This document shows positions 28,404-37,739 of a stretch of DNA of 64,000 bases, one piece after another; position 1 is the first letter of the stretch; every line of letters starts with the position of its first letter. The position numbers and the translations under genes were made by a program. The stretch lies in the NCBI GenBank assembly GCA_966211765.1, contig CBIHOV010000002.1, forward strand, positions 352,158 through 416,157. Reading direction: 5' to 3'. The notes below the pieces were generated by a model. The model ran no database searches and was not told the origin of the DNA. It was given only the letters and a program-made list of their open reading frames with translations. The DNA is from Paraflavitalea sp966211765. GTDB taxonomy: Bacteria; Bacteroidota; Bacteroidia; Chitinophagales; Chitinophagaceae.

Positions 28404-29858
28404 ATGGCGGATATATTATTACAATTGGAACAGGTAGCTGTAAAGCTAGGAGCACAAAAGGTTTTAGACAATATTGATCTTATCATTTATGAAGGGCAGC
28501 ATTGGGCCGTTACCGGCCAATCGGGCAGCGGCAAAACGGTGCTCGCCCATACCCTGGCCGGCAGACATTTCTTCAGCGGTCATATTACCGCCAGTTTTGA
28601 TACTCCGGACACTTTTCACCAGTCTATTGTAGTAGTAGAACAACAACATCGTTTTAAAGACCTCACCAACCGGAGCGATTTCTACTATCAGCAACGTTTT
28701 AATTCCTTCGATGCAGAGCAAACAGCTACTGTAGGGCAGGAGCTGGCCGAATATATCACACCAGCCAATCAAACAACGGCAACGCAATGGATATCCATGC
28801 TGCAAATCGAAAGCCTGTTGCAGGAACCACTGATCCAACTTTCCAACGGAGAGAATAAAAGATTACAACTCATCATTGCTTTATTGCAGGAACCCAAACT
28901 GCTGGTGCTCGACAATCCCTTTGTTGGATTGGATGTAAATGGCCGGGCTATACTAAACAGTATTCTCGAAAAGATCAGCACTTCAGGGATCACCCTGTTA
29001 CTGATCACTACCCCCGATCAATTACCACCTTGTATTACCCATGTTGCAACCTTACAAAAAGGCGTATTGACCCAGGTGGTTCCCCTTGCACAATACCAGG
29101 CGCCCGCACCTGAAAACCTCGCGCTTCCCATCACTTCAGCCTTACAGGCTTTGGCAGGGTCGCCTGAGGCTGATTTTATAACCGCCATCAGGATGGCAGA
29201 TGTAACCATACAGTATGAAGGGAAATACATTCTTCATCATATCAACTGGGAAGTTAAGCGGGGTGAGCGTTGGAGTGTTTCCGGCCCCAATGGCGCGGGC
29301 AAGTCTACCCTGCTGAGCCTGATCACAGGCGACAACCCACAGGCTTATGCCAACGAGATATACCTATTTGATAAACGACGCGGCAGTGGAGAAAGCATTT
29401 GGGACATCAAGAAAAAGATTGGTTATGTATCGCCAGAGATGCACCTGTACTTCGATTATACAGCCACTTGCTTCCAGGCCATTGCCTCCGGCTTGTTTGA
29501 TACCATTGGACTTTTCCGCACATTGAATGCGGAACAGGAAGAACTGGTGAATCAATGGATCAAAGTAATGCAATTGGATAAGAAAGCGCATCACGGACTT
29601 TCAAGGTTATCAGCGGGAGAACAAAGACTTACTTTACTGGCAAGGGCATTGATCAAAAACCCGGCCCTGCTGATCCTGGACGAACCCTGCCAGGGATTGG
29701 ATACTGCACACACTCAATTATTCCGGCACCTGGTAGATACGATCTGTGCGCACTCCCCTACCACCCTGGTATATGTAAGTCATTACCGGGCAGAGATACC
29801 CTCCTGTGTCAATAAATTCCTGGAGCTGGAGAAAGGAAAAGCTACCATTACCGCCTGA
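28404..29858 (+). CDS. Double ABC ATPase, ModF-like
   Basis: 484 residues from the ATG at 28404, which has AAGGA 6 bases upstream; the frame is open 34 codons further up but without coding character. Two soluble ABC domains. Domain 2 is strongly ModF-like: Walker A GPNGAGKST at 294-302, then RRGSGESIWDIKKKIGYVS, LSAGEQ and LLILDEPCQGLD. Domain 1 has Walker A GQSGSGKT (38-45) and LSNGE (146-150), but its Walker B is LLVLDNP, with Asn171 in place of the catalytic Glu, so it probably hydrolyses ATP poorly. E. coli ModF is linked to molybdate genes; none are seen here. It converges on the 29878 gene with a 19-base gap. Confidence 0.85.
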   Translation: MADILLQLEQVAVKLGAQKVLDNIDLIIYEGQHWAVTGQSGSGKTVLAHTLAGRHFFSGHITASFDTPDTFHQSIVVVEQQHRFKDLTNRSDFYYQQRFNSFDAEQTATVGQELAEYITPANQTTATQWISMLQIESLLQEPLIQLSNGENKRLQLIIALLQEPKLLVLDNPFVGLDVNGRAILNSILEKISTSGITLLLITTPDQLPPCITHVATLQKGVLTQVVPLAQYQAPAPENLALPITSALQALAGSPEADFITAIRMADVTIQYEGKYILHHINWEVKRGERWSVSGPNGAGKSTLLSLITGDNPQAYANEIYLFDKRRGSGESIWDIKKKIGYVSPEMHLYFDYTATCFQAIASGLFDTIGLFRTLNAEQEELVNQWIKVMQLDKKAHHGLSRLSAGEQRLTLLARALIKNPALLILDEPCQGLDTAHTQLFRHLVDTICAHSPTTLVYVSHYRAEIPSCVNKFLELEKGKATITA

Positions 29859-29877
29859 TCAATGAATGCATAGTAAC

Positions 29878-30855
29878 TCATTTAAGTGTGGGCAAGCGGG
29901 CGCCCCGGGTCAGGTCCCAATGGGAATGATAGGTCTTACCTGATTGTGCGGTAACCCATATATAGCCTAATTCCTGTTTGGGGTCTTTTATGAGCGGCAG
30001 GATCGCCTGCCCCCAATCTTTTATTGGATCTTTCAATTTCCACCATCCCAATTCAGCACTGCCATTCATACCATCCTCATCGGCTGGGTAGCCCAACTGA
30101 AATGCACAGGCCGTGGGTGCAAACCGGTTGGCCCAGGCAGCAAAACCTTTATTCAATTCTTCCATGGTTCCCTCGGATGCATCGTTGATAAAGATGAGAT
30201 CACCCTTACCGCGGTAAACGGGTGGCATATAATCCGGGTTATAATGACGAAGGAATAAACGATAAGAAGGCTTGTGCGCTTTCACCTGCGCATCCCAGGT
30301 GGCCGCTGCAGAATCCGTGGCTTTCCCAAAGTATTCCAGTTCAATACCCAGACCAGCAACACAGGAATGGTGTTTGAATTTATTCAGCCAGGTATTGATG
30401 GAGGCGGGAATATTTGTAGCAATAATTCCTTTCTTCCCATCGGCTTTGAAGGGAAATATCTCGAGAAATATTTTCACTCCCAGGCGATCCATATAGGAAA
30501 GCCAGGCTTCGTGTGTTTCATCAGGTATACCAACGTAGGCCGGTGTAGCTTTCGACAGATCGCCCACCGCCCAGACAGCCCAGGGTGTGGAAGCGGGAAA
30601 CTTATTCTGTACATTAAAGATCACATGCGCCAGGGCTTCTTTATCGGGCAGTGTAATGAACTGACCGATCTTGGTATCTAATTGCGTAATGCCATCCGCA
30701 GCGCTTTTACGGGTAGGCTGCCAGGCGCCCGTCCATTTGAAGGAAGCGCCAACAGGAACGGCCGGAGTAGAAGTCAATGGTGTGGGTTTGTTGATAAATC
30801 CAACCACGCCCAGGATAAGAACAAGCAAACAAGGAATAAGGAATTGTTTTTTCAT
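29878..30855 (-). CDS. Exported protein of unknown function, TIM-barrel-like
   Basis: 325 residues from the ATG at 30855 (MKKQFLIPCLLVLILGVVGFI, a signal or anchor helix); an ATG at 30870 adds five residues. The body alternates strands and helices: GQFITLPDKEALAHVIFN, FLEIFPFKADGKKG, VAGLGIELEYFGKATDS, LRHYNPDYMPP, DLIFINDASEG, AFQLGYPADEDG. This resembles a glycoside-hydrolase-like TIM barrel, with acidic residues at strand ends (LGIELEYFG), but I cannot name a family. It lies 48 bases downstream of the alpha/beta hydrolase gene and is probably cotranscribed with it. Confidence 0.7.
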   Translation of the reverse strand: MKKQFLIPCLLVLILGVVGFINKPTPLTSTPAVPVGASFKWTGAWQPTRKSAADGITQLDTKIGQFITLPDKEALAHVIFNVQNKFPASTPWAVWAVGDLSKATPAYVGIPDETHEAWLSYMDRLGVKIFLEIFPFKADGKKGIIATNIPASINTWLNKFKHHSCVAGLGIELEYFGKATDSAAATWDAQVKAHKPSYRLFLRHYNPDYMPPVYRGKGDLIFINDASEGTMEELNKGFAAWANRFAPTACAFQLGYPADEDGMNGSAELGWWKLKDPIKDWGQAILPLIKDPKQELGYIWVTAQSGKTYHSHWDLTRGARLPTLK

Positions 30856-30903
30856 ATATGGTTTCGCCATTGGGCGAATTCCATCAAAAGATACTGGATA
30901 TTT

Positions 30904-31806
30904 TTAGAACCCGTTCTCCTGCAACCAATTTCTACAGGAGTCAAACCATTTGTCTTTGTTGTTGGGATTGTCTAAACCAAACCCATGTCCGCCAGTCTGG
31001 AAAATGTGCATACTGGCTTTTACATTGGAATTGAGCAGGGCATTATAGAATACCAGGCTATTTTTAACCGGCACCACGTCATCATCGGCGGCATGCACCA
31101 AAAAAGCAGGCGGTGTATTGGCGGTCACATGTTTTTCATTGCTGAAATGATTGATCAGTGCGGGTTGTGCTGCCGCGCCTATAAGGTTTTCGCGGGTGCC
31201 GCTGGCGATGGCCGTATCAAAAAGAATGACGGAATATACCAGCACCATAAAATCCGGACGCAGGTTGATCTGATCTTTGTTATCAATAACCGGTTGATCA
31301 AAATGGGTGGCTGCTGTAGTAGCCAGGTGGCCACCTGCTGAAATACCTACAAATCCTACTTTATGCGGATTGATGCCCCATTCTGCCGCCCGCTTACGGA
31401 TGAGCAGCAGGGCAGTTTGTGCATCCTGTAAAGGGCCAATGGTCTTATCCACCATGATCTCATCGCTGGGCAAACGATAGTTGAGCACAAAGGCCGCTAT
31501 GCCTGCTTTATTGAATGCCTTAGCCACCAGTGCACTTTTTTCAGCCGATGCCAACACAGCATAACCGCCACCCGGACAAATGATGACAGCAGTACCTGTG
31601 CCCATACCCTTCTTCGGTAAAAAGGGAATGATGCTGGGGTTGGTCACGTTCCTGATGAGGCCCGAACTATCGGTGTATTCCACATAACCTGCCGGTGCTT
31701 TTTTGGAATTGGGAATATCCTTACCATACAAGGGGATCGCTTTTTCCTGGGCATAGAGAAAAAGACTTGCCGAAATAAAAACCAGTGTGAATAATGTACT
31801 TTTCAA
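30904..31806 (-). CDS. Secreted alpha/beta hydrolase (carboxylesterase/acetyl-xylan-esterase-like)
   Basis: About 300 residues. I chose a TTG start at 31806: it gives a clean signal peptide (KSTLFTLVFISASLFLYAQ) and a perfect minus-7 box sits 22 bases upstream. The in-frame ATG at 31857 would add 17 residues and place the promoter box inside the gene. Oxyanion loop ICPGGGYAVLA, nucleophile Ser in GISAGGHLA, Asp in HAADDDVVP and His in TGGHGFGLD complete the triad. The family deacetylates sugars or cleaves small esters. The next gene (29878) may be a partner in carbohydrate processing (inference). Confidence 0.82.
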   Translation of the reverse strand: MKSTLFTLVFISASLFLYAQEKAIPLYGKDIPNSKKAPAGYVEYTDSSGLIRNVTNPSIIPFLPKKGMGTGTAVIICPGGGYAVLASAEKSALVAKAFNKAGIAAFVLNYRLPSDEIMVDKTIGPLQDAQTALLLIRKRAAEWGINPHKVGFVGISAGGHLATTAATHFDQPVIDNKDQINLRPDFMVLVYSVILFDTAIASGTRENLIGAAAQPALINHFSNEKHVTANTPPAFLVHAADDDVVPVKNSLVFYNALLNSNVKASMHIFQTGGHGFGLDNPNNKDKWFDSCRNWLQENGF

Positions 31807-31827
31807 GTTGCAGCATTTTAGAAGGCC

Positions 31828-31835
31828 CAAAACTA
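31828..31835 (-). promoter_or_regulatory. Minus-7 element supporting a TTG start
   Basis: The minus strand reads TAGTTTTG, a perfect TAnnTTTG, 21 bases upstream of the TTG at 31806. A TTG on the same strand lies 26 bases further up, longer than the usual spacer. Confidence 0.4.
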
Positions 31836-32238
31836 TCCCACCCGCCCGGAAGGGCATGTGCCAAAATGCTCAATTTACTGCGTGTTTATATGTTTGAATG
31901 ATGTAACCATTGATTTGATTTACGCGATATTCCTATGAGCTTTCCACTTGGGCAAACAATGTAAATAGTGGAGCGGGATGCCAGGGCGAAATAACTTACT
32001 AAGATCCAATTTCATATAGCCCTTTCTGTGAACCCTACGGTACAGGTCCCGAACCGTTTTAGCACAGATCTGGGGCTGATAATTGATACTGTAGCTCTTT
32101 AAATTGTTGGTTTTCAAGAATAATACAATGTGGTTTAATATAATCTCCCCATGGGGGTCTTCAACCGAATAATCATTTTTTAGAGATCCCGGGATATGTA
32201 GTGAGCAAAAATTAATACAGTAAGGATTAACTTTAAGA
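31836..32238. other. Intergenic region between esterase and sensor kinase
   Basis: About 400 bases. A 115-codon frame on the minus strand (31920-32267) overlaps the kinase start, has no signal, domain or promoter I can support and is not called. TAACTTTA at 32228-32235 is a 7/8 minus-7 match just before the kinase ATG. Confidence 0.35.
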
Positions 32239-35200
32239 ATGATGCGGTCTCTCACTTTACAGGCCATTTGGATTATTTATTTTCTTTTGCATTCCCCTGT
32301 AGCAGGGGCACAATACTTTTTCAAAAAACTTACAGAAGAGAATGGGCTATCCGATAATCACGTCACCTGCTTCTTAAAAGATAAAACCGGATTTTTATGG
32401 ATCGGTACCAAAAACGGGCTCAACCGGTATGATGGGCATTCTTTCAGGGTATTCAAACCGGCAAGCGGCAATTCCATTTCCAACGAAGTAATCAATGATA
32501 TTGTGGAGGACGCTGACGGGAAACTGTGGGTGGCAACTATGGCAGGTTTGAACATTTATGATCCCTCAACCAATCAATGGGAAACGATTATGCCGGATGC
32601 CAGAGATTCCCACCTCGGTATTCCCAGTCCTATTATCTGGGATCTGGCAGTAGATAAATATAATAAGATATGGATCGTATCCGATGTATGGGAATTTTCG
32701 GTGTACGATCCTGTTGCAAATAAATTTACTTATTACGACTGGCCATCCTTTCAGGAGCAAAAAATATTTGAATCGTTTATCCGCTACAGATCGATACAAA
32801 AAATAGTGCCTAAAACGGAAAACGAATGGTGGTTGGGCACTACTATCGGTTTATTTTCCCTGAACATACAATCGGGTGAGTTCCGGTTTTATGGCGCTGG
32901 TTACGGAGATAATATCATGGATATAAAATATGATAAGGCCAATGCAACTGTATTTATTGTAACGGAAAAGGGGCTCCTGTTTTGTTATGACGAATCAAGA
33001 AAGCTATATAAAGAGATCAGCATAAAACAACAGTCTTATCCGGTTGTGCAATGGAATAAAAACAAATTACACAAAAACATATTCCTGATGCCGCATAGCC
33101 GGGGTATGATCGAGATGAACAGACTTACCAGAGAAGCCATCCTTATCACGCATCAGGCATCCCTCTCTTCTTCTTTATTGCCGGGGGAAACAAGAAATAT
33201 CTATACGGATAATGCAGGCATCGTATGGGTGGGTACAGGCAATGGGATCAACTACTATAATAGCCGCAACCTGATCGCTGACTTTATTCCGCTTACACTT
33301 ACGTCGGACAAAGAAAGTACGGACCAGATGAGTGCCGCCATATATGATGCTGTGGATGGTAGATATTATATCACTACCGTTCAGTCCAAAGAAGTATTTA
33401 TCATCGATGACCGCACTGGTTTGATCACCGCCATCAATAAGATAGATGGGAAACCTTTATCCGGCTGTACCAATATTTGCATGGACAGGCAAAATAATCT
33501 CTGGCTGCTTACCGAGACAAATGTGTACAGGTACAACCGGGAAAAGAAGCGATTTCAGCTTTTCCCTACTCCAACTAATAACGAGCATGTAATATTCCAG
33601 GATTTTATTGAAGATGCAGCAGGTAATTACTGGCTGGCTACCTGGCACAATGGTTTGTATCAATATAAAGCAAAAGAAAAATCATTCCGTCGATTCACCG
33701 ACGATGATCATATTTCTTCAAGAAATATTTCATCACTTATCAATGACCCGGTTGACAGTGCTGTATGGATCGCAACATTTGGGCACGGCGTTTTTCGATA
33801 TGACCTGCGGCTCGATACCATTATCAATTATACAGAAACCCCTGCCAATCCTGATTACAGGCAGTTGACCCTGATCAGGGACATGGAAGCAGATGCTTCG
33901 GGAAAATTGTGGATAACCACTGTAGGAGGCGGATTGTATGTGTATCGCCGCGGTTACGCTTATGAAAAGGCTCTTGACCAGATCACAGCAAAAAAAGGGC
34001 TGACACATGGCAGCTATTTTTCCATAGCAACCGATCATGCAAACAGGTTATGGTTGTTGAGCGCAAAAGGATTGAGCGTCATCGATACCGCAGGGAAGTT
34101 CCTATATGAAGCAATCAATCATCCGGTGCTTGGGTTTGCTAATTATGCACCGGCAATGACTTATCCCAAGCGGATCTTTTATAATAAAATAAATAATGAG
34201 TTGCTGGTACCGGTAGCGGGTGGGTTAATGTTCTATTACCTGGATAAAGAAATCCCTTCCGGTAGCTTTCCGATAGAGTTTACAGATATTTCGGTTGACG
34301 AACATTCTGTTATTCATGATCCGGATTATATCATCAAAAAACATATCACTGTTCCTTATCAATCGAATTCAATGTCATTTCAGTTTGCAGCCCTCAACTA
34401 TGATGCACAAGGAGATATACAATATGAATATAAGCTTCATGAAAACGATGTTGAATGGAAGCCTGCCGGCACTTCAGGCTCATTGAATTTCCCTGATCTT
34501 TCCTCGGGCAATTATACATTTATGGTAAGGGCAAAGGACAGCAATGGCAATATCTCCGGCACGGCTACGCTTCCTTTTTTCATAAAACCTCCTTTCTGGA
34601 AAAGGGCATGGTTCATGGCAGCCATTATTGTGCTATTGTCGTCCGTTTTGTTTTTTTGGATACGCTCCCTGCAGCGAAAGTTAAAAGCAGAAAAAATCCT
34701 GAATTACTTTGCCACTTCCCTGTATGGACAAAATACGGTTGATGATATTTTCTGGGATGTGGCCAAGAATTGCATGAACCAGCTCAGGTTCGAAGATTGC
34801 GTGATCTATCTCTATCAACCGCAAAATCGTTTGCTCATACAAAAAGCTGCCTATGGCCCCAAGAACCCTGATAAACATGAAATCTCCAATCCGATGGAGA
34901 TACCTTATGGCAAAGGCATTGTTGGTACCGTGGCAGCCTCTGAAAAACCTGTGATCGTAAAAGACCTCCGGAAAGATAAGCGCTATATTGTAGATGATCA
35001 GCCACGCTCCTCGGAAATTGCCGTCCCCATTTTTGTTGAAGGAAAATTGTTCGGGGTGATCGATTCAGAACATTCCCGCAAAAACTTCTATACCCGCTGG
35101 CATCTACGGCTACTACAGAAAATAGCAGGTATCTGCAGCAATAAAATTTCAAAATACCTGGTGGCAGAAAAAGTAAGGACAGATATTGCCCGCGATCTTC

Positions 35201-35766
35201 ATGATGAAATGGGGTCTACACTCACCAGCATCAACATTATCAGCACGCTGGCATTACAACAAACAGGAACAGAAGAAATCAGCGAAAATCTGCAAAAGAT
35301 AAAAAGCTATTCAGGTAATATGATGGAATCCATGAGCGATATTGTTTGGGCTATCAATCCATATAACGATTCGATGGACAGAATGATATTGCGTATGAGA
35401 GAACTGGCGGAAGAACTGCTTGAGCCGGCCCGCATCAATTACAGCTTCCGGGAGGAAGGAATGGCAAGAGCATTCAAGCTGGATGTAAATCAGCGAAAAG
35501 AACTATATCTCGTTTTCAAAGAAGCGGTGAACAATGCTGTGAAATACAGCGGCGCCTCCGAACTGCTCATTCTACTCAAAGAGGAGGCTGGCGCCCTCCA
35601 CATGCAGATAAAAGATAATGGAACCGGGTTTGATACAAAGAAAAACAATTCAGGTAACGGCATTCAGAACATGTATAATCGAACAGGCAGGATCAATGCC
35701 AGGCTGCAGATCCATTCTGCGATGGGGCATGGCACTTCAGTATCTGTGACCCTACCTCTTGCATAA
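32239..35766 (+). CDS. Sensor histidine kinase with Reg_prop beta-propeller sensor and GAF domain
   Basis: 1175 residues. Order: signal peptide (1-25, ending VAGAQ); about 14 Reg_prop-type propeller blades (30-690; repeated DKTGFLWIGTKNGLNRYD, DADGKLWVATMAGLNIYD); Y_Y_Y domain (about 705-775); transmembrane helix (about 788-808); GAF domain (about 830-970); HisKA_3 dimerisation domain with phospho-His988 in ARDLHDEMG; HATPase (about 1085-1175; EAVNNAVKYSGA, IKDNGTGFDTKK). The periplasmic sensor architecture is that of Bacteroidota nutrient-sensing systems, but it lacks the fused response regulator of true hybrids, and a GAF domain is added. The response regulator follows at 35830. Confidence 0.92.
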   Translation: MMRSLTLQAIWIIYFLLHSPVAGAQYFFKKLTEENGLSDNHVTCFLKDKTGFLWIGTKNGLNRYDGHSFRVFKPASGNSISNEVINDIVEDADGKLWVATMAGLNIYDPSTNQWETIMPDARDSHLGIPSPIIWDLAVDKYNKIWIVSDVWEFSVYDPVANKFTYYDWPSFQEQKIFESFIRYRSIQKIVPKTENEWWLGTTIGLFSLNIQSGEFRFYGAGYGDNIMDIKYDKANATVFIVTEKGLLFCYDESRKLYKEISIKQQSYPVVQWNKNKLHKNIFLMPHSRGMIEMNRLTREAILITHQASLSSSLLPGETRNIYTDNAGIVWVGTGNGINYYNSRNLIADFIPLTLTSDKESTDQMSAAIYDAVDGRYYITTVQSKEVFIIDDRTGLITAINKIDGKPLSGCTNICMDRQNNLWLLTETNVYRYNREKKRFQLFPTPTNNEHVIFQDFIEDAAGNYWLATWHNGLYQYKAKEKSFRRFTDDDHISSRNISSLINDPVDSAVWIATFGHGVFRYDLRLDTIINYTETPANPDYRQLTLIRDMEADASGKLWITTVGGGLYVYRRGYAYEKALDQITAKKGLTHGSYFSIATDHANRLWLLSAKGLSVIDTAGKFLYEAINHPVLGFANYAPAMTYPKRIFYNKINNELLVPVAGGLMFYYLDKEIPSGSFPIEFTDISVDEHSVIHDPDYIIKKHITVPYQSNSMSFQFAALNYDAQGDIQYEYKLHENDVEWKPAGTSGSLNFPDLSSGNYTFMVRAKDSNGNISGTATLPFFIKPPFWKRAWFMAAIIVLLSSVLFFWIRSLQRKLKAEKILNYFATSLYGQNTVDDIFWDVAKNCMNQLRFEDCVIYLYQPQNRLLIQKAAYGPKNPDKHEISNPMEIPYGKGIVGTVAASEKPVIVKDLRKDKRYIVDDQPRSSEIAVPIFVEGKLFGVIDSEHSRKNFYTRWHLRLLQKIAGICSNKISKYLVAEKVRTDIARDLHDEMGSTLTSINIISTLALQQTGTEEISENLQKIKSYSGNMMESMSDIVWAINPYNDSMDRMILRMRELAEELLEPARINYSFREEGMARAFKLDVNQRKELYLVFKEAVNNAVKYSGASELLILLKEEAGALHMQIKDNGTGFDTKKNNSGNGIQNMYNRTGRINARLQIHSAMGHGTSVSVTLPLA

Positions 35767-35773
35767 CAGCCCT

Positions 35774-35811
35774 ATCACATCATCAGGGTATGCCTGGGTT
35801 TGCTTTTTTTC
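35774..35811 (+). repeat. Intergenic block, first copy
   Basis: ATCACATCATC (35774-35784), then GGTAT, then GCTTTTTTT, between the sensor kinase and response regulator genes. A related block follows the response regulator at 36502. Confidence 0.45.
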
Positions 35812-35829
35812 AGTAAGTTGCAGCATCAC

Positions 35830-36465
35830 ATGAATACTTCAATACTTATTTATGAAGATAATACCAGCCTGAGGGAAAGTCTTGCCAATCTCCTGCAGCT
35901 CCCGGGTTCTTTTACTGTGCTCGGTGCATATTCCCATTGTCTTGATGCAGAAGTGCATGTAAAGGATCATAACCCCGACGTGATCCTGATGGATATCGAT
36001 ATGCCGGGCCGTACAGGTATCGAAGCCGTACAAAAAATAAGGGCCCTCAACAATAAGGTGCAGATCATCATGCTGACTGTATTTGATGATAACACGCATG
36101 TATATGATGCATTGTTTGCCGGTGCAAATGGTTACCTGCTGAAAAAATACGCTTCCGATAAGCTGATCAGCTCCATTAATGAAGTATTACAGGGCGGCGC
36201 ACCCATGAGTCCGTCTATTGCACGCATGGTGATCAGTTATATGCAGAAACCGGCGACAGCTCCTGCTGCCGATTACCAACTTACGCCCAGGGAAAAAGAA
36301 ATATTGCAGTCACTCTCACGCGGCAACAGTTTTAAGCTGATCGGTTCAGAATTGGGCGTCAGCCTGGATACTGTGCGCACTCATATCAAACACATCTACG
36401 ACAAGCTGCATGTTCGCTCCCAAATCGAGGCTGTGAGTAAGGCGATCAACGAAAAATTAGTATAA
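35830..36465 (+). CDS. LuxR/NarL-family response regulator
   Basis: 211 residues from the ATG at 35830; ten more codons upstream are open but lack coding character. Receiver domain 1-125 with acidic pair Glu9/Asp10, phospho-acceptor Asp55 in VILMDIDMPG, Thr in MLTVFDD and Lys in YLLKKYAS. A C-terminal HTH of the LuxR type (about 150-211: LTPREKEILQSLSRG, DTVRTHIKHIYDKL). It is the direct partner of the preceding HisKA_3 kinase. The four surface-protein genes downstream are plausible targets (inference). Confidence 0.93.
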   Translation: MNTSILIYEDNTSLRESLANLLQLPGSFTVLGAYSHCLDAEVHVKDHNPDVILMDIDMPGRTGIEAVQKIRALNNKVQIIMLTVFDDNTHVYDALFAGANGYLLKKYASDKLISSINEVLQGGAPMSPSIARMVISYMQKPATAPAADYQLTPREKEILQSLSRGNSFKLIGSELGVSLDTVRTHIKHIYDKLHVRSQIEAVSKAINEKLV

Positions 36466-36501
36466 CTCTTTCACACTTTTCCTATTTAATCTCCTAGCTC
36501 C

Positions 36502-36536
36502 ATCACATCATCGCGGTATTGTTCCGCTTTTTTTTC
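36502..36536 (+). repeat. Intergenic block, second copy, with a small hairpin
   Basis: The same ATCACATCATC (36502-36512) followed by GCGGTATTGTTCCGC and eight T. Here GCGG/CCGC form a short stem, so this copy can act as a weak terminator after the response regulator. Confidence 0.5.
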
Positions 36537-36578
36537 GTCTACATCTTTGCAGGTATTGATTCATCCATAAACTTTTTT

Positions 36579-37715
36579 ATGAAAACGATTCTTTCAATAT
36601 TTGTTTTGACTGTTCTCCTATTTGGCAGTTGCAAAAAAGATGATGATGACAATGACAACCCAGGCGGCGATTCATTAAATGTTTACCTGGCGGGTAGTGA
36701 CAAGAGCAAAGATGGCAGCCTTCCCTGCTTTTGGAAAAATGATACCAGGACAAATCTCCCGAATACGGCAGGAGGCGATGCTCATTCCATAGCTGTTGAC
36801 GGGTCTAATGTATATGTAGCAGGCAGAAGTTGGGTGGACCTTGCTCAAACCCGCTATGTGCCCTGTTATTGGCTAAATGGAAACCGCACAAACCTTCCTT
36901 TTTTGCACGAACGGGGAAACGGGACGGCCAACTCAATTTTATCTTTTAACGGAATCGTGTATGCGGCAGGCACCTGCAGTGACAGCCTGACGTATTTTGC
37001 GAACAATGGCTGGAGAAACATTCCCTGTTATTGGAAAAACGACAAAATTATCAGGCTCGAGATGCTGAATGGTTTTGGGAACGGCTCAACAGCATCCATC
37101 TCGCTGCTGGCAGCGCCTAATCGTATCATTACCTACATTGTAGGAACAAGCACGGCATCCAGTGGATATGATGAGCCCTGCTATTGGAAGATAGATCCCA
37201 TGGTCATAACCACGCCGGATGCAGAAATTGAGGCTACCGCTCTTAGCGACAAAGGATATGGAGGGGGCGCCAAGCATGTGTCGCCGGGGAATGGTCAAAT
37301 TCAAAATGACGTATACATTGCGGGCTATGTAGATAATGCTGACGGTGTTAATGATCCCTGTTATTGGCATAACGGAAATAGAACTGACCTAAGTAAGGTC
37401 AGCCCATCCGGCCATGCTGTTGCTACGGCTATTGATTATGCCGGTAGCGATGTTTACGTGACAGGATACAGTGGTAATAATGATGGCAACCGTATCCCCT
37501 GTTTGTGGAAAAACGGCACAAGAACAGACCTTACGCTGCCTGCTAATGCACATAGCGGCGAGGCAACATCCTTCAAAATTCGCGACGGAGATATCTATGT
37601 GGCCGGTACGGTCAACACTGTCAACGGAGAATTTCCCTGCTACTGGAAAAATGGGACGATCGTCACATACAAATCAATGGGCGCCGCCGCTTCAATCACT
37701 TTGAGCAATCATTAA
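36579..37715 (+). CDS. Surface lipoprotein with seven PCxWKNG repeats (probable beta-propeller)
   Basis: 378 residues from the ATG at 36579, which begins a lipoprotein signal (MKTILSIFVLTVLLFGSC). Right after the Cys comes KKDDDDNDN, an acidic tract like the surface-export signal of Bacteroidota lipoproteins. The body has seven repeats of about 45-60 residues, each with a VYVAG-type strand and a PC(Y/F/L)W(K/L/H)(N/I) motif, encoded at 36723, 36861, 37023, 37176, 37356, 37497 and 37635, often continuing NRTDL. Seven repeats suggest a seven-bladed propeller. Ligand unknown. It is the first of four envelope genes after the two-component pair. Confidence 0.8.
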   Translation: MKTILSIFVLTVLLFGSCKKDDDDNDNPGGDSLNVYLAGSDKSKDGSLPCFWKNDTRTNLPNTAGGDAHSIAVDGSNVYVAGRSWVDLAQTRYVPCYWLNGNRTNLPFLHERGNGTANSILSFNGIVYAAGTCSDSLTYFANNGWRNIPCYWKNDKIIRLEMLNGFGNGSTASISLLAAPNRIITYIVGTSTASSGYDEPCYWKIDPMVITTPDAEIEATALSDKGYGGGAKHVSPGNGQIQNDVYIAGYVDNADGVNDPCYWHNGNRTDLSKVSPSGHAVATAIDYAGSDVYVTGYSGNNDGNRIPCLWKNGTRTDLTLPANAHSGEATSFKIRDGDIYVAGTVNTVNGEFPCYWKNGTIVTYKSMGAAASITLSNH

Positions 37716-37739
37716 ACAATCACCTACCAAACAAATTAT

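Noticed and set aside
31920..32267. 115-codon minus-strand frame overlapping the sensor kinase start
   Set aside because: No domain, signal or promoter that I can support; it overlaps a well-supported gene by 29 bases on the opposite strand.
32239..35766. Classical hybrid two-component system controlling a polysaccharide locus
   Set aside because: The response regulator is a separate LuxR-type gene, a GAF domain is present, and no SusC/SusD or glycosidase genes follow.
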